Positions 12,428 through 23,842 of a stretch of 64,000 nt of DNA are shown piece after piece; position 1 is the first letter of the stretch, and every line of letters starts with the position of its first letter. The translations under genes were made by a program, and so were the position numbers. Origin of the DNA: Paulownia fortunei (Eukaryota > Streptophyta > Magnoliopsida > Lamiales > Paulowniaceae); NCBI GenBank assembly GCA_019321725.1, contig CM033106.1, forward strand, positions 29,872,118 through 29,936,117, in the 5' to 3' direction. The notes beneath the pieces were generated by a model. The model saw nothing but the letters and a program-made list of their open reading frames with translations, made no database searches and had not been told where the DNA came from.

Positions 12428-12690
12428 AAAAGCCCTTTTGGTTAAATTTCAAATATTCTTTAATTGGCGTTTCTCAAGGGACGAAATGAGCTACCTCAAA
12501 TAGGCGGCCCATCCCAAATCTGTCAAAGGATAGAACATGACTATCAGGATAGTTGTTAATAGGCTATAAGACCTTGTAAAGCTTTAAAAAATGCCTTTTC
12601 GGTTGAATTTAAAATATTCTTTAACTAGGCCGTTTTGACGTGCAAGAAAAACTACCTCAAGCAGGAGGCCCATTCCTAACTTTGGCCTTA
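12428..12690. repeat. two-copy direct repeat, ~100-bp unit
   Basis: About 12430-12533 and 12590-12690. Both read AAA(A/G)..GCC(C/T)TTT followed by CGGTT- or TGGTT-AAATTT and AAATATTCTTTAA. Both end in a CTACCTCAA(A/G)(T/C)AGG motif and a GGCCCAT word. Confidence 0.7.
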
Positions 12691-13082
12691 GCCCATCAAC
12701 AACAATGCTAGGGTCAATTCCAGTGCATCAGGAATTATCCCAAGACAAGACAAAGAGACAACTGGGGGACTAAATAATGGCAACATAAAAAGTATATATC
12801 CCGGGCAAATAAAAATCACGGTAAGGATTCAACAGAATAATCTTGGAGTCATTGTTTAATCTTCAATATGAAACAGCCACAATAAGTATATCCTCATTAA
12901 TATGCAAGAGAGTGTACATCCTCAAAAAAAGGAGGTATTGCAGATCACAACAGTAATATAGCAAATCACCAGTTTTGAAATAAATATATATATATATATA
13001 TATATAAAAATTAGATGGAATGGAGTAATTTTTTTTCATGTATTCGAAGGGAAGGCGAATGAATCTCAAGGATTTGTGGAGA

Positions 13083-13341
13083 ATGAAGAACAAGAAACTG
13101 ATTTCTATACTTTTCTTTGGACTTATTTGTGTGGCCTTGCTATCAACATCAGAGCAAGTGGGTGATGTATTGGGGTCGGAGATCATGGTTCCTGCCAATT
13201 GCGTGGGCATTAACACCAACCCAAATTGGAAACTGCGACGCTGCCTGCATGCTCATAGGAAGTCCTGCCGGAACTTGCATGAGTCTTGCTAAGGATACGC
13301 TATATTGTTGTTGTGACTTGATCAATTTCGCAAGGCTATAA
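13083..13341 (+). pseudogene. defensin-like (LCR-type) secreted peptide gene, frame broken
   Basis: From ATG 13083 the frame gives a good signal peptide (MKNKKLISILFFGLICVALL, residues 1-20), then a short acidic stretch and one cysteine. The cysteine pattern of a plant defensin-like peptide continues only in the next frame, from 13228. That frame has CDAAC, a GSPAGTC segment and a terminal CCC, ending at TAA 13339-13341. No GT-AG intron fits between 13200 and 13230, so a one-base insertion (or two-base loss) near 13210-13228 is the simplest reading. In the original frame the product would end at 13290 with a different cysteine spacing. Such peptides are usually secreted and act in defence or pollen signalling. 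It could be a pseudogene or a sequencing error. Confidence 0.5.
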
Positions 13342-15352
13342 TTAGAAGGTCTAATAATTATTGTTGTTGTTATTTTAGAATTTTCAGCTCTAATAAGAAA
13401 CCCATTCCTGCAAATTATAAGTTCTCCATTCAGCAAATATGGCACAGAAAGTAAAGAGTTGTTATTTCTTACTTCTTAATGCTTAAGCCTACTTAATGCT
13501 CAAGCTGCAGCATATCATCATACATAAAAGCAAAGCACTCCCAACAACATACACTAGTTAGCTATGATTTTTCCATCAGTTTTCCCTCTTGGCAACTACG
13601 TTAATACACATTTTCTAGTCTAGGAAAGCTCTATGGGGCTGGGGCTGGGACTGTAGAACCAAACGGGCAGCACCACCAACAGTTGCTCAACTCAAACCAT
13701 CATAAACGACTCGGCAAGCTGAACATATTGCTCAGCTCAGTTTAAATACTGTCAACAATTACTGTAGGCCTGTGGCCATCAATTGTGTGGTTTAGATATA
13801 TATGTAAGGTAAGAAACAGTAATTTATACCGTTTATACTTTGCCCATCAATTACTTGGATTTACCGAAATTGTACTAGAAATTAAAGAACACCTTCAATT
13901 TATAGGTAGCTAGCTATGGGTCTCTCCAGCCTTTTGTTTTCAGTTTGGCTGCAATTATTTTGATCACCAGAAGATGACATTATTGTTTACTACAATTAAC
14001 AGTAATATTGCCAGTGGAGTAGAGCATACTATTAAAAGTAATATTTGTAATTTGTTGGATATTCAATGTAATTTTTTCTATTTATTGCAGGTTGCTATAT
14101 ATGTTTAATTCATTAACTAATTAGGTCACCTTTTATTGCAACATGGCAAGGCATATATAAGTTTGCTTGAATTATACACTTCCCTTAGGTAGATAAGTCA
14201 TGCATATGCAACATATTGGTAAGTTTTTTATTATATACAAATATTAACCAATTGAAGGAGTAATTTATTGCAAGTTTTTCCTTGTTTTTTTTTTTTTCTT
14301 GGCAACGGCACAGTGAATTATACTTAATTGATTCCTTTTGTTCTTGTAATACTTCTAATGGATGGAGACCAATGAAGTGATCTTATTTTGTCATCAAAAT
14401 ATATACTTTCCTTAATTTAGTAAATCGTCTCTTTCTCCATTTTGGACCTCCAATGCTTTTGACAATATCACATCATCTTCCCAAGAAAGGTTCTATCATT
14501 TGATGCTCCAGTATTTCTCTGTCTGTCCAGATTATTCAACTGTAATTTTTTTTCTTTTGAACGAATCAATTATATTATTATGTAAAGATATTTATAGTTC
14601 ATTTATTACAAAGTATTAGAGGATTTTTTTATAGTTTAAAAATGTCCAGGCATCTTCAATAGTGGCCCCAATACTACTATAGGAATGTGGTCCAAGTCAC
14701 TAGTGAAATCTTGAAGGTGACAATTAGAGACCTGCTTTCACATATTAAAGAAAATAATAATAATAAAAATAAAAAGAACCGAATAAGCTGCTTCATCTAT
14801 TTTATTTTGCTTGCATGAGTTAATCGCATGCAATCATATTTCTGTGAGAATATTTAAAAAAAATCAACTATTTTTTTAAGAACTTAGATGTAGGTCCCAA
14901 TAGAGAATTAGACAATACACAAAAGTAATCTATACATATTTTATCTATATGATATATATACAAGATTCACTATAAAAAGCTAGTTGATAATATTAAAGCT
15001 ATCACCAAGATATGTATTAAATAACAATAATTATTTATCTTATCACAAAATAATTTTAAAAATTTAATAATTACAAGAATTGTGTCTATATTGTCACTAT
15101 TGATAATTAACGACATGCAAGAAATAAACTCTTTGCCATCACGGGTTGATGTTTTCAAATACTAATAAAATTTTATATAGCTGAATAATCTTACATCGCG
15201 TTTAGTTGGGAAAAAGAAAAAGAGAACAAAATATTTATTTTAAATTAAGTAATGAAATAATAAAAATAGTAAAATCAGAGAGAGGGACTTTAAAATTGTC
15301 TTTTTCATTTTTTTTAATCCTTAAAATTAATAGAAAAAGAATCAGGAACTTG

Positions 15353-15920
15353 TAGTTGGGCTGTAAACTTCATGTAGTAATGTCGGGCCAGAAGCGTGCA
15401 ACCGTATTTTTGCTCTTTTTTTCATGTCTATAAAAGAAGCCGCTTGGGCCTTTGTTGGTGACAGGTTGGGTGGCCATCTGGATTCTGGATTTATATGTAG
15501 TATGAGATATGATCCCCTAAAAAAACAAATCTACTTTTGATAATTAAATTAGCCTCACAAAAGAGCTAGGTGCTTTTTATGTTAGAATTATTAAATATTA
15601 AATGATTTATTATTTTTAAAAGTTAAGTTTTTGGTTGTGGTTGAGATGGTTTTTCAACATGGTAACTTAATAAAAGGGACATGTTAGAATTATTTCTCCT
15701 GCATACGAGGGATACGACTTATCTTTCCAACAGTTTAAATTTTTGGATGAGATGATTATTTAAAAAATAAATATTAAATAATTTACTCATCGATGATTAT
15801 TTAATAATTAAATATTAAATAACTTACTTCTCTAACATCATGGTCTTTTTTCATTGAAGCCGAACTTAAATTTGTGCTCAATAAATAATTGTCCACGCTA
15901 CTTTGATGAGGAATGTAGTA
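15353..15920. repeat. dispersed repeat, copy B (carries an insert)
   Basis: Matches copy A (12073-12372) over 15353-15575 and again over 15841-15920. The match is interrupted by about 260 bp absent from copy A. Confidence 0.72.
15580..15837. mobile_element. LTR-like or MITE-like insertion inside repeat copy B
   Basis: A 258-bp segment bounded by TGTTAGA and TCTAACA, the TG...CA inverted ends typical of plant LTRs. It is AT-rich, with repeated AATATTAAAT words. The empty site in copy A shows that it is an insertion. No clear target-site duplication remains, and there are no internal retroelement genes. A solo LTR or a MITE are both possible. Confidence 0.5.
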
Positions 15921-16598
15921 TTTTGTATAGTTACAATAGTTGGGAATTAAATCATTTTATTGTTCTCGATCAATTTATTAACGAACACGTTACAAGAATA
16001 GATAAATTAATTAAGTGAACTCGTTATACCATTAAAAAAGCAAAATAGACAAACAAAGGAAAACTTTTTAGTACGATTTTTGTAAGTCTATGCCTTTCAC
16101 CAGAAATTAATTAACCCCAAGACGTGTTTCGTGCTTATTTAAATTCAAAAATTTCCAATTGTTTTTGCATAGGCTTGGATTATTAAATGCCAATGTGCAC
16201 AGTACAAGGGAAGGCTGACAAGAAAATTAAATTATTTGATATTTTATTTGAGGTTGATTGATAAATAAAAGCTCGTTATTTGGTTCGTTAAGTATAATAA
16301 ATTAAGTATGAATACTTTTTTTTATTTAATATAAAATTAGTTAAAAATAATAAAATAATATAAAATTATTAAATTACTCGAGTTCATCCGTGTTTGACTT
16401 TATTAAATTTTGTTTAAAATCGTCTCAATTAATAATCAAATCAAATCAAATCAAATCAAATTTAAATACGATTTCAAATTTGATAAGAAATTTAAATTAA
16501 ACTTGAATAGTATATGGTTGAACTTGTTTCAATTAATTTATATTATTCTTAATAAAAGGTGACTTTAATTCTTGAATGGCCAGCCCCTAAGGCTACCA

Positions 16599-16620
16599 AT
16601 ATATATATATATATATATAT
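16599..16620. repeat. (TA)n microsatellite
   Basis: Uninterrupted TA dinucleotides in the gene-free interval. Confidence 0.9.
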
Positions 16621-17196
16621 GCATATATGTAACATTCTGCAATAGAAATTACTCCTATGTTACTTTGAATATCCAAATTGTGGCAAATTAATCTGCCCCA
16701 GTCCACTGTTTATGCTGTAGGTAGTTGTAGTAAAGGACCACATCGTAGAATACTTATGAATTTGCATATATACATAACATACGTGGTGTGTTATGCTCAT
16801 TCAAAAAATTACAATAGATCATAGGGAAAAAAGGAAAAGTACTCCTAGTTCAAAGATTGTAAAGCAATAAATTAATGAAGAAATGTTACAAATAAAACCA
16901 GCTTTGATCTATACAAATTGATCATGATTTCATCACTTCACTAAAATTTTCAGTTTTCTAAACTAAATATTTTCAAAGAAGATAATATAAATTTTTTCTG
17001 CTTCCAATGGCGGTTAAGGTTCGGTCACAAATCACAAGCTGGACCCCCCAATGGTACCAAATGGTCGGTTCACCGACCTCATTTATATGTGAATCCGCGG
17101 GCTCAAACGCCGCCGCCTTCTTTATCTCGTCTTCAACTCATGAACGTCTTCTGCCACCTCTGACGGAGGCGCGTGAGGTGGGCGCGCCACGTGCCC

Positions 17197-18609
17197 TTAC
17201 TCTTCCTCTTGCAATTCCTTCAGGCTCAGGGCACGCTCAGAAACCCTCCAAACCTTAACACTCTTGTCCAAGCTTCCACTGTACACAATCCAACGCTTAT
17301 CGCTATCCTCCCCGCCGGCGTCCTTCTCCACTGCTAGGCACTTCACCGGTCCATTATGCCCCGTCAGCACCGCCACGCACGAATGGACTCCACCACCATC
17401 CCTCCGCCACACGCATATACTATTATCCGCCGATCCACTCAGCACCAAATTTCCCCCCACCGCCAAACACAACACCGCCAGCTTGTGGCCCCTCAGAACG
17501 CCGCCGTACGACATGAAGTGCTTTTCACGCTCCCAAAAGCTCACCAACCCGTCGGAGGATCCCGCGTACAGCGCGCCTGCCGAGTGGCTCACTGCTAGCG
17601 ACGTTAGCGCGTGTTCCTGCTTCAACAGCGTCTCCACCAGCACGTGCTGCGTGGACTTACCCACTAGCTCCCGCCGCCACGCCTTCACCGTACCGTCAGC
17701 CGAACCTGTAAAAACCAACCCGTCAAAAGCGACGACTACCGAATTCACAGCGTCTTCATGCGCCTGGATGGATTCCAGGCATTTAGAATCCGAAATTCTC
17801 CACACTTTAAACGTCTTATCCCAAGAACCCGAGTACAGCAAACCCTGATGAGCGTCGATGCTCAAGCACGAAACCGCATCATAATGTTTTACCCACGGAA
17901 CATTGCGATGTCTCCTAACTTCAATGTAGCTTCTCGGGTTGATAGATTTCATTAACAAATCCCGAGTTGTTGGCAAGTTTCCAACCCGCTTGTGCGTTTT
18001 CCTTTTATCACCCAAGTTTCTCCAAACCCGGATTTTTCCATCTTGATGCCCCGTGAAAATCTTGTCCCCGAACACAACAATGGCTTTCACCAACCCACTG
18101 CTGGACTTGAACCCCGAAAACTCCTGCAAGTTCTTCCACACCCTTAAGTTCTTGCTATCAGAGCCAGTATACAGCAGATCCCCGGAAGCCGCGAGTGAAT
18201 AAATGTGTCCTTCTTCCCGGAAAAGGGACCCGATAAGGCCGTACTTGGTGAACACATTCGTCTCCTGTTCATCTTCTTCCTCATTAGCCGGCAAAGATGA
18301 TGCGGCAGGTTGATGGATCCATGGAGATTTTGTATAGGGTGAGGGTTGGCTCCACGGAGACATGAAATTGTATGGAGAAGAATATGTGCTGCTTGGGTTG
18401 GAATAAAACACTGTCGTGTTGTAGGTGGCTGGGCTTGTTATGGGGGAGGCATCACTGTTACGACGAGAGGAATAGCGATAGCTTGTGAAATCATCGTACT
18501 CGTTATCTTGAGTGGATGGATCGGAGGAGAGAAAGGCTCCGAATTTCCGACGCCGAAGATTATTTTTCTCCGGGGAAGTCGGGGCTCCATTGATATTCCC
18601 TACCGTCAT
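17197..18609 (-). CDS. JGB: JINGUBANG-type WD40-repeat protein
   Basis: An intronless 470-residue protein. About 130 N-terminal residues are low in complexity and rich in Ser, Pro and Tyr. Seven WD40 blades follow, from GHIYSLA (134) to a final [12 protein letters not shown]. Blade endings such as [30 protein letters not shown] and [10 protein letters not shown] are clear. The protein should form a seven-bladed beta-propeller scaffold. The architecture fits the plant JINGUBANG family, which restrains pollen germination before pollination, although other plant WD40 scaffolds are similar. The frame is open 77 codons further upstream, but that extension is hydrophobic, non-conserved and covers the TATA box, so I chose ATG 18609 (MTVGN). 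Local GC is high compared with the flanks. Confidence 0.85.
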   Translation of the reverse strand: MTVGNINGAPTSPEKNNLRRRKFGAFLSSDPSTQDNEYDDFTSYRYSSRRNSDASPITSPATYNTTVFYSNPSSTYSSPYNFMSPWSQPSPYTKSPWIHQPAASSLPANEEEDEQETNVFTKYGLIGSLFREEGHIYSLAASGDLLYTGSDSKNLRVWKNLQEFSGFKSSSGLVKAIVVFGDKIFTGHQDGKIRVWRNLGDKRKTHKRVGNLPTTRDLLMKSINPRSYIEVRRHRNVPWVKHYDAVSCLSIDAHQGLLYSGSWDKTFKVWRISDSKCLESIQAHEDAVNSVVVAFDGLVFTGSADGTVKAWRRELVGKSTQHVLVETLLKQEHALTSLAVSHSAGALYAGSSDGLVSFWEREKHFMSYGGVLRGHKLAVLCLAVGGNLVLSGSADNSICVWRRDGGGVHSCVAVLTGHNGPVKCLAVEKDAGGEDSDKRWIVYSGSLDKSVKVWRVSERALSLKELQEEE

Positions 18610-18747
18610 TGCCGAAGCCACTGTTAATCTCTGTGGAAAAAGACTATATATTATCTGTGATGGGTGCGATTTTGATAGGATTTTTTTGAATGGGGCGTAA
18701 AAAATTAAGAGGAATAAACTAAGGATTGGGAAATAGAGGGGGAGGGG

Positions 18748-18757
18748 TATATATAAA
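18748..18757 (-). promoter_or_regulatory. TATA box of the WD40 gene
   Basis: On the minus strand the sequence CCTTTATATATACCC lies about 140 bp upstream of ATG 18609. It marks the probable core promoter and supports the shorter start. Confidence 0.45.
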
Positions 18758-18810
18758 GGAGAGGTGCAGGATAGGTGGGCTGTTAGGTAAACTAAGGATG
18801 TGAGATGGGG

Positions 18811-18818
18811 ACACGTGG
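18811..18818 (-). promoter_or_regulatory. ABRE/G-box-like element upstream of the WD40 gene
   Basis: ACACGTGG, with a second ACGTG at 18828-18832, about 200-220 bp upstream of the start codon. This is the core bound by bZIP/ABF and bHLH factors. The role is inferred from position only. Confidence 0.4.
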
Positions 18819-19379
18819 TGGGATGATACGTGAGCCTCACGAAGGAGAAAAAAGTCGCTAGTCTCGAGTCTCAACTGTGAAGTGGGAAAGAACATATTAC
18901 CCGTAATTGGTAAAAAATAATTAGATTAAGTTTCATAATTTTCTGATTTTTTTTCTAAAAAATTGATTTTTTGCTTGTGGGTGAACTTTTTCATCGTATT
19001 CATATAAGTTTGGTTGAATTATATTATAAAAGTATTTTTTTTAATTAAATAAAATATTTAACACAAGTTACATACATTTAGTTCATAAATATAACAATTG
19101 CATTCTAAATGATTTTTTTACCCTAAAATAAGAAATCATCTCAACCTTTTTAAAGAATTTTCTTCATTCTTAAAAGTTTAGAAGGCATTTCCAAAGAACA
19201 TGAATCTCTTTTCTATACATATATAGAAAAACTAATTTACCCTTATAAATATTCCCTTTGCCCGAAAATGATTTGAAAACTAATTTAGGGCGAAATCAAA
19301 CTTTTCAATCTTTTTATTTAATCAATTATTTGATATTTTTGTTATTATAAAACTTTTACATCTTTATATTTTATGTATC

Positions 19380-19455
19380 ATTTACTATTGTAGTCACTTT
19401 AAACCTACCCACTAAAGTTTTATCTTTACAATAAATAAGTGCTGAACAATGTAGA
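19380..19455. repeat. dispersed duplicate, copy 1 (partner 20565-20640)
   Basis: TAGTCACTTTAAACCTACCC with ACTAAAGTTTTATCTTTACA matches the segment at 20565-20640 nearly base for base, including the following CTACTACATAAGAATA or CTACTACGTAAGAATA. Confidence 0.7.
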
Positions 19456-20055
19456 GCTACTACATAAGAATAATAATTAAAATTAATGAATGGGGTGGGT
19501 GAATTAACTAATGAAAAATTAAAGAAAAATAATGAAAAATAATAGTAACTCCACATACATTAACTGAATTATTAATTACTATATTTAAAAAATAGTTAAA
19601 TTAATTAATTTACATACAATGTAAACTTTAAAGGAATCAAATCCTGATGATGATCTTCATACTTAATAATATAAACACGCTATCCAGAAAAAAATTGATT
19701 CTAGAAGAAGACGTGGAAAGGAGAAGATGATCAGCCATTAATATAAACAGACATACTTTTCGCTTTCGTTGATGACCGAAACTAGACTAGCATTTCGGCA
19801 TGTTTCTTTCAATTGGGATTAAAGGGCCTGACCCCTTGACCTTTGACCTATTTTTCCTATTTCCTGCTCTAATTAATTTCCCATTTTGGAAAGTTTAATT
19901 AACTAAACAAAGTAAAACAGAAGAGATTATAAGAATTAATTAATACGAGTAGCAAGAAAAGGAAATTAAAAAAAAAAGGAGTATAATTTTGATTCGAAAA
20001 TAAAAATGAACAAGAATAGTTATTATGTAATTTGCTTCGTGATTTGATATGAGAT

Positions 20056-20215
20056 TTTAAAATTTAGGTACCAATTACGTGAAAAGTAATTTAATTATGT
20101 AGGAGCTCTTTAAAAATACAATCAATTAAGTTTTTTTTTTTAAATTAGGTACCAATTAAGTGAAAAGCAATTTAATTATGTAGAAGCTCTTGGTAAATAT
20201 AATTAATTGAATTTT
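20056..20215. repeat. two-copy tandem repeat, ~85-bp unit
   Basis: AATTTAGGTACCAATTACGT at about 20061 recurs as AAATTAGGTACCAATTAAGT at about 20142. Both are followed by GAAAAG(T/C)AATTTAATTATG, a TAG(G/A)AGCTCTT motif and an AAT(A/C)AATTAA(G/T)TT tail. Confidence 0.75.
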
Positions 20216-20564
20216 CTCCATCATATCTATCGTGGTGATTACTTGTGCTGTCACATAAACTCTTGATCATATAATTGAATTGGAATTTTTTTTAATATTT
20301 TACATTCTTAAGAGTACTGATATCAATCTTAGTTTTCTTAAGATTGGACGGTTTTACATCCTATTTAACTCCTTAAGATATGACCATGTTGGAGAAATAG
20401 ATTTTTAGGGCATTGATTCATGTAAGTTTTAACAATTAAAGACTCCCCAAATTATAGTACGAAATTCACATTTTGCTTTCTTTTTCTAAATTTATACCAC
20501 GAAAATTACACTAAACACTATTTTTCATCCAAGCATATATAAATATCTAAATATGCTTTGACCA

Positions 20565-20640
20565 TAAAGTATTAGTCACTTTAAATCTACCCACTAAAGT
20601 TTAACTTTACAGCAAATAAGTACGGAATCTACTACGTAAG
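20565..20640. repeat. dispersed duplicate, copy 2 (partner 19380-19455)
   Basis: Second copy of the element described at 19380-19455, same orientation, about 1.2 kb away. Confidence 0.7.
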
Positions 20641-21279
20641 AATATTTACTTTTTTTAAGGAAATAGTCTTTTATATAATATGAACTTAAAACATTATGTC
20701 ATGAGACATCAAGGACAAAATCTCGTTAGCGAATATTTACTACTTTTGAATAGCAAAATTAGGTGGAATTCCACGTACAAAGATAATCAACATTCTCAAA
20801 ATCTTGCTTTCTTTTATTCTTTAGCCCAAAAAGTTCGATCCCTCCAACTCTAGGTTCATTTTTTGTATTTTTTTGAAAAGTTCCCTGTAATGCTCGTGGA
20901 ACATGATCAAAGTATAATTATCAATCCATTTGTTACAAACTCTATTATATTCAATATTACATAGAGAAAAATGAAAAATAATTGTTAAATACTTTATCAA
21001 TATTATATACTAAAATTCACTGCTAGTAATTCAAATTACACGGGTACATACTAAAAAAAAATATGCAATCCACTCATCTCAAAAAAAATTATTTTAGTGC
21101 ATTGCGTTGGATAAAATAAGAAAAATATATTATTATTTTATTGTTTATCATTAACAAGTAAGAATTATCAGCGCTAATTATTAAGCCTAAAATACATGAT
21201 TAATAATCACATTTTGAAGCCAAATAAAATGTGACTTTTCAAAGTTAGGTAATATACATAACCACCCAAATTCGGAAGA

Positions 21280-21620
21280 GAAACTCCGACCAAGCGCCGT
21301 TTACTTGTGCAGCAAAATAACTAACTATGCTGTTTCACATTTGTTTACGCGCAACAACGTCGACGGTCTAAAAGGGCGGGTGGGGCAACCCACGACATTA
21401 AAAGCCCATCAAATGAGAGTGTTTCACAGTGCCACGTGATGTGATCTTGTCCGTAGACCCGATCAGCCGTAAGCTCCATCTAGCCACGTGGGAAATCAAA
21501 GCCAATCATAATGGTGCCACGACCTGGGTGCTATCCTAACCGTACGTCAGCACAACGTAGGCACTGATTGGGCATGAAAATTTGGACAACAGTTGTTAAA
21601 ATGTCAACGGACGCAGGATT
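21280..21620. promoter_or_regulatory. GC-richer island with two G-boxes
   Basis: In the middle of AT-rich DNA, about 340 bp of balanced composition contain CACGTG at 21433-21438 and 21485-21490 and a TACGTCA word at 21543-21549. No reading frame spans it. It could be a distal regulatory element, an old promoter or a transposon fragment. The nearest annotated start, of the WD40 gene, is 2.7 kb away. Confidence 0.3.
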
Positions 21621-23817
21621 AGATTTTGGTAAATTGACAATTGGATGCCAGCGCCGGAAATTGCTTAAACCTAATTTTTAAGAAAGTGTAATATAAAAGT
21701 TGGAAAAATATATGTTTTTATATACATTTTTAAAATTAATAATAAAGAATGAATTGCATCACATCATCACATTAATTAAAAATACAATTTTTTAAAAAAA
21801 TATTCATTTAAAAAATGAAGTTTTGTTTTAGAATGTTTCATGAAGGAAATGAGAGTAATAAATTTTAAAAAAAATTTTTTTGAGTAGTATCTTTTTTAAT
21901 ATATAATGTACAATTTCTAAAAATTGTAATATGTAAATTTGGAGAAAAAAAATAATGACGTAGTTATAATTTCTTTTTTTTTTTTTTGGTAGTTGGTTTT
22001 TTAAGTTGTGAATTATGATTTATATTCTACAGTTCACTAAGCAATTTCAAACCCAACTTGAACACTATATTATTCAGTCAAACTCGATTTGTTTTTATCA
22101 TTAGTCATTAAGAAGCGACAGTAGTTTAGATTATGCTCTACTTATTAGTTTTTCTTTGTTTAAGCAAATATATCATCTAACTTCACTTATTGTTTTTTCT
22201 TTTTTTTTTTAATTGTAGATTTTAGATAGGAATAAAAGCATAGCATATAAGGACACATGCCATATGAGGACATATACCAAAACTTAAATTATGAGGGCCT
22301 ATTGGCTGTAAATAATGCATACAAGTGACTAATGAGCTTATAGATCATTGATATGTTGTAGACTTTCTAATAAATTTCATAATGTAACTTAAATTTAACT
22401 TATCTATATATATATATATATGATAATAAATAGATATTTCATTTCCTAAAAATGGGTCCGATAGTGAGAATGTGCCAATCAATATGCTAATTGGGCCTAG
22501 TTTATTTCTTTTTATCTCAAATTTAAATTAAAGAAGCATTCTGAGCAAGGTATTGACTTTTGGAAGGTCTATTAACTAGGGTTTTGGACCACGTATACAG
22601 GATTGGTATTATTTTTCTAATCAAAACTTGTCCCAAAAACTTAAATCAATTATGGTGTCCCAACCTCCAACTGTCAAATTGTCATTACTTTTCATATCGG
22701 CTTGATTTTGATGGCTATGTGTACTAAAAATTAAGCCAAGTTTGTCAGCAATAGATCAACAGTTTGTATTAGACTTTGTCTCATTGTCTATCCAGCAGCA
22801 TTTTTCCTGCTTGAAACTTCTCAAGATAGGGCTTCGTGGCCCTAATTTGGAAAATGATAGCCTCTTGATACCGTAAAGTCCATAAAAAATGTGCTCTAGT
22901 ATTCAAATATTAAATTAATCTTTAGAAAAAATTATCTTAATTTAAAAAATATTTTTTGTACGGAAGAAGAAGAAAAATCGAGCTTGACAAAGAAAATTGG
23001 CAAATAGGACATGTCAATTTGTTAATTTTATGTCGACGTTTTCTAAAATTTATGCCGTCGTTGTTTTTTATGAGATATTCATTGTATGTGTTTCATCATG
23101 TCTTGACTTTTTTTATTTTCTCAGTCTTTATGCCAAGAAAACAAAAAAAAAAAAAAAAAAAAATGTAGTGGTGCAAATCAAGAGTTTTTAAGTGTTTTTA
23201 AGCCACCAAGATAAAGATTACAAAAAAATTAGTTGCGTGACAATATTATTTATAATAAATTCAATCAAACAATATTGACGGAAATTCAAATTTAAAAAGC
23301 GTGTGGATATCATGCTAAACGACACGTAGAAAGTTAAAAGGCTAATTATTAATGAAGCTTGGTGGAGGAGAACCAGTATTGTGTGTGAATTTATTCATAA
23401 TGTCACAATTCTATACCTAATGGCGGCTTAAAAATGTCACATTAATCTGATATATCATGAGGGCTTTTGCCACGATATCTTCTAGCTTAACTTAATTATT
23501 TCTATCTACTAAATTATAGAAGATATTAAATATTAGCTACTAAACTATAGAAATATAGAACACATATAGCTAAATAAAGTAAGAACCAAACTATGACAAC
23601 ACATATTTTTACCGGGAATTTAAAAAGATAGTACAATTAATTATTGTTTCTCAAAGTAAAAAAATAAAAATAATGAAGTGTAAGCATGTCTGCAAATTAT
23701 CATACACGTTTCCTTACCATTAGGCATTATTCTAGGATTTCTGACGTTAATTTGTTAATTAAAATTAACATGTTGATGCTGGGATTATGGAAGCAGAAAC
23801 TAATAATTAGTGAACTA

Positions 23818-23842
23818 TTATTATTATTATTATTATTATTTT
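23818..23842. repeat. (TTA)n microsatellite
   Basis: About eight TTA units. Confidence 0.85.

Larger units (their letters stand above)
13342..17196. other. gene-free, AT-rich, repeat-containing interval
   Basis: No coding signal. It holds dispersed repeat copy B with its insert, poly-T and AT-rich tracts, a (TCAAA)n stretch near 16436-16460 and a (TA)n microsatellite at 16599-16620. Confidence 0.6.

Noticed and set aside
17264..17848. 194-codon plus-strand frame
   Set aside because: Antisense to the GC-rich WD40 coding sequence. It has no domain, whereas the minus frame has seven clear WD repeats.
18610..18840. 77-codon N-terminal extension of the WD40 protein
   Set aside because: Open by chance. 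It is hydrophobic and non-conserved in appearance, and it covers the TATA box; the protein start MTVGN at 18609 fits the family better.
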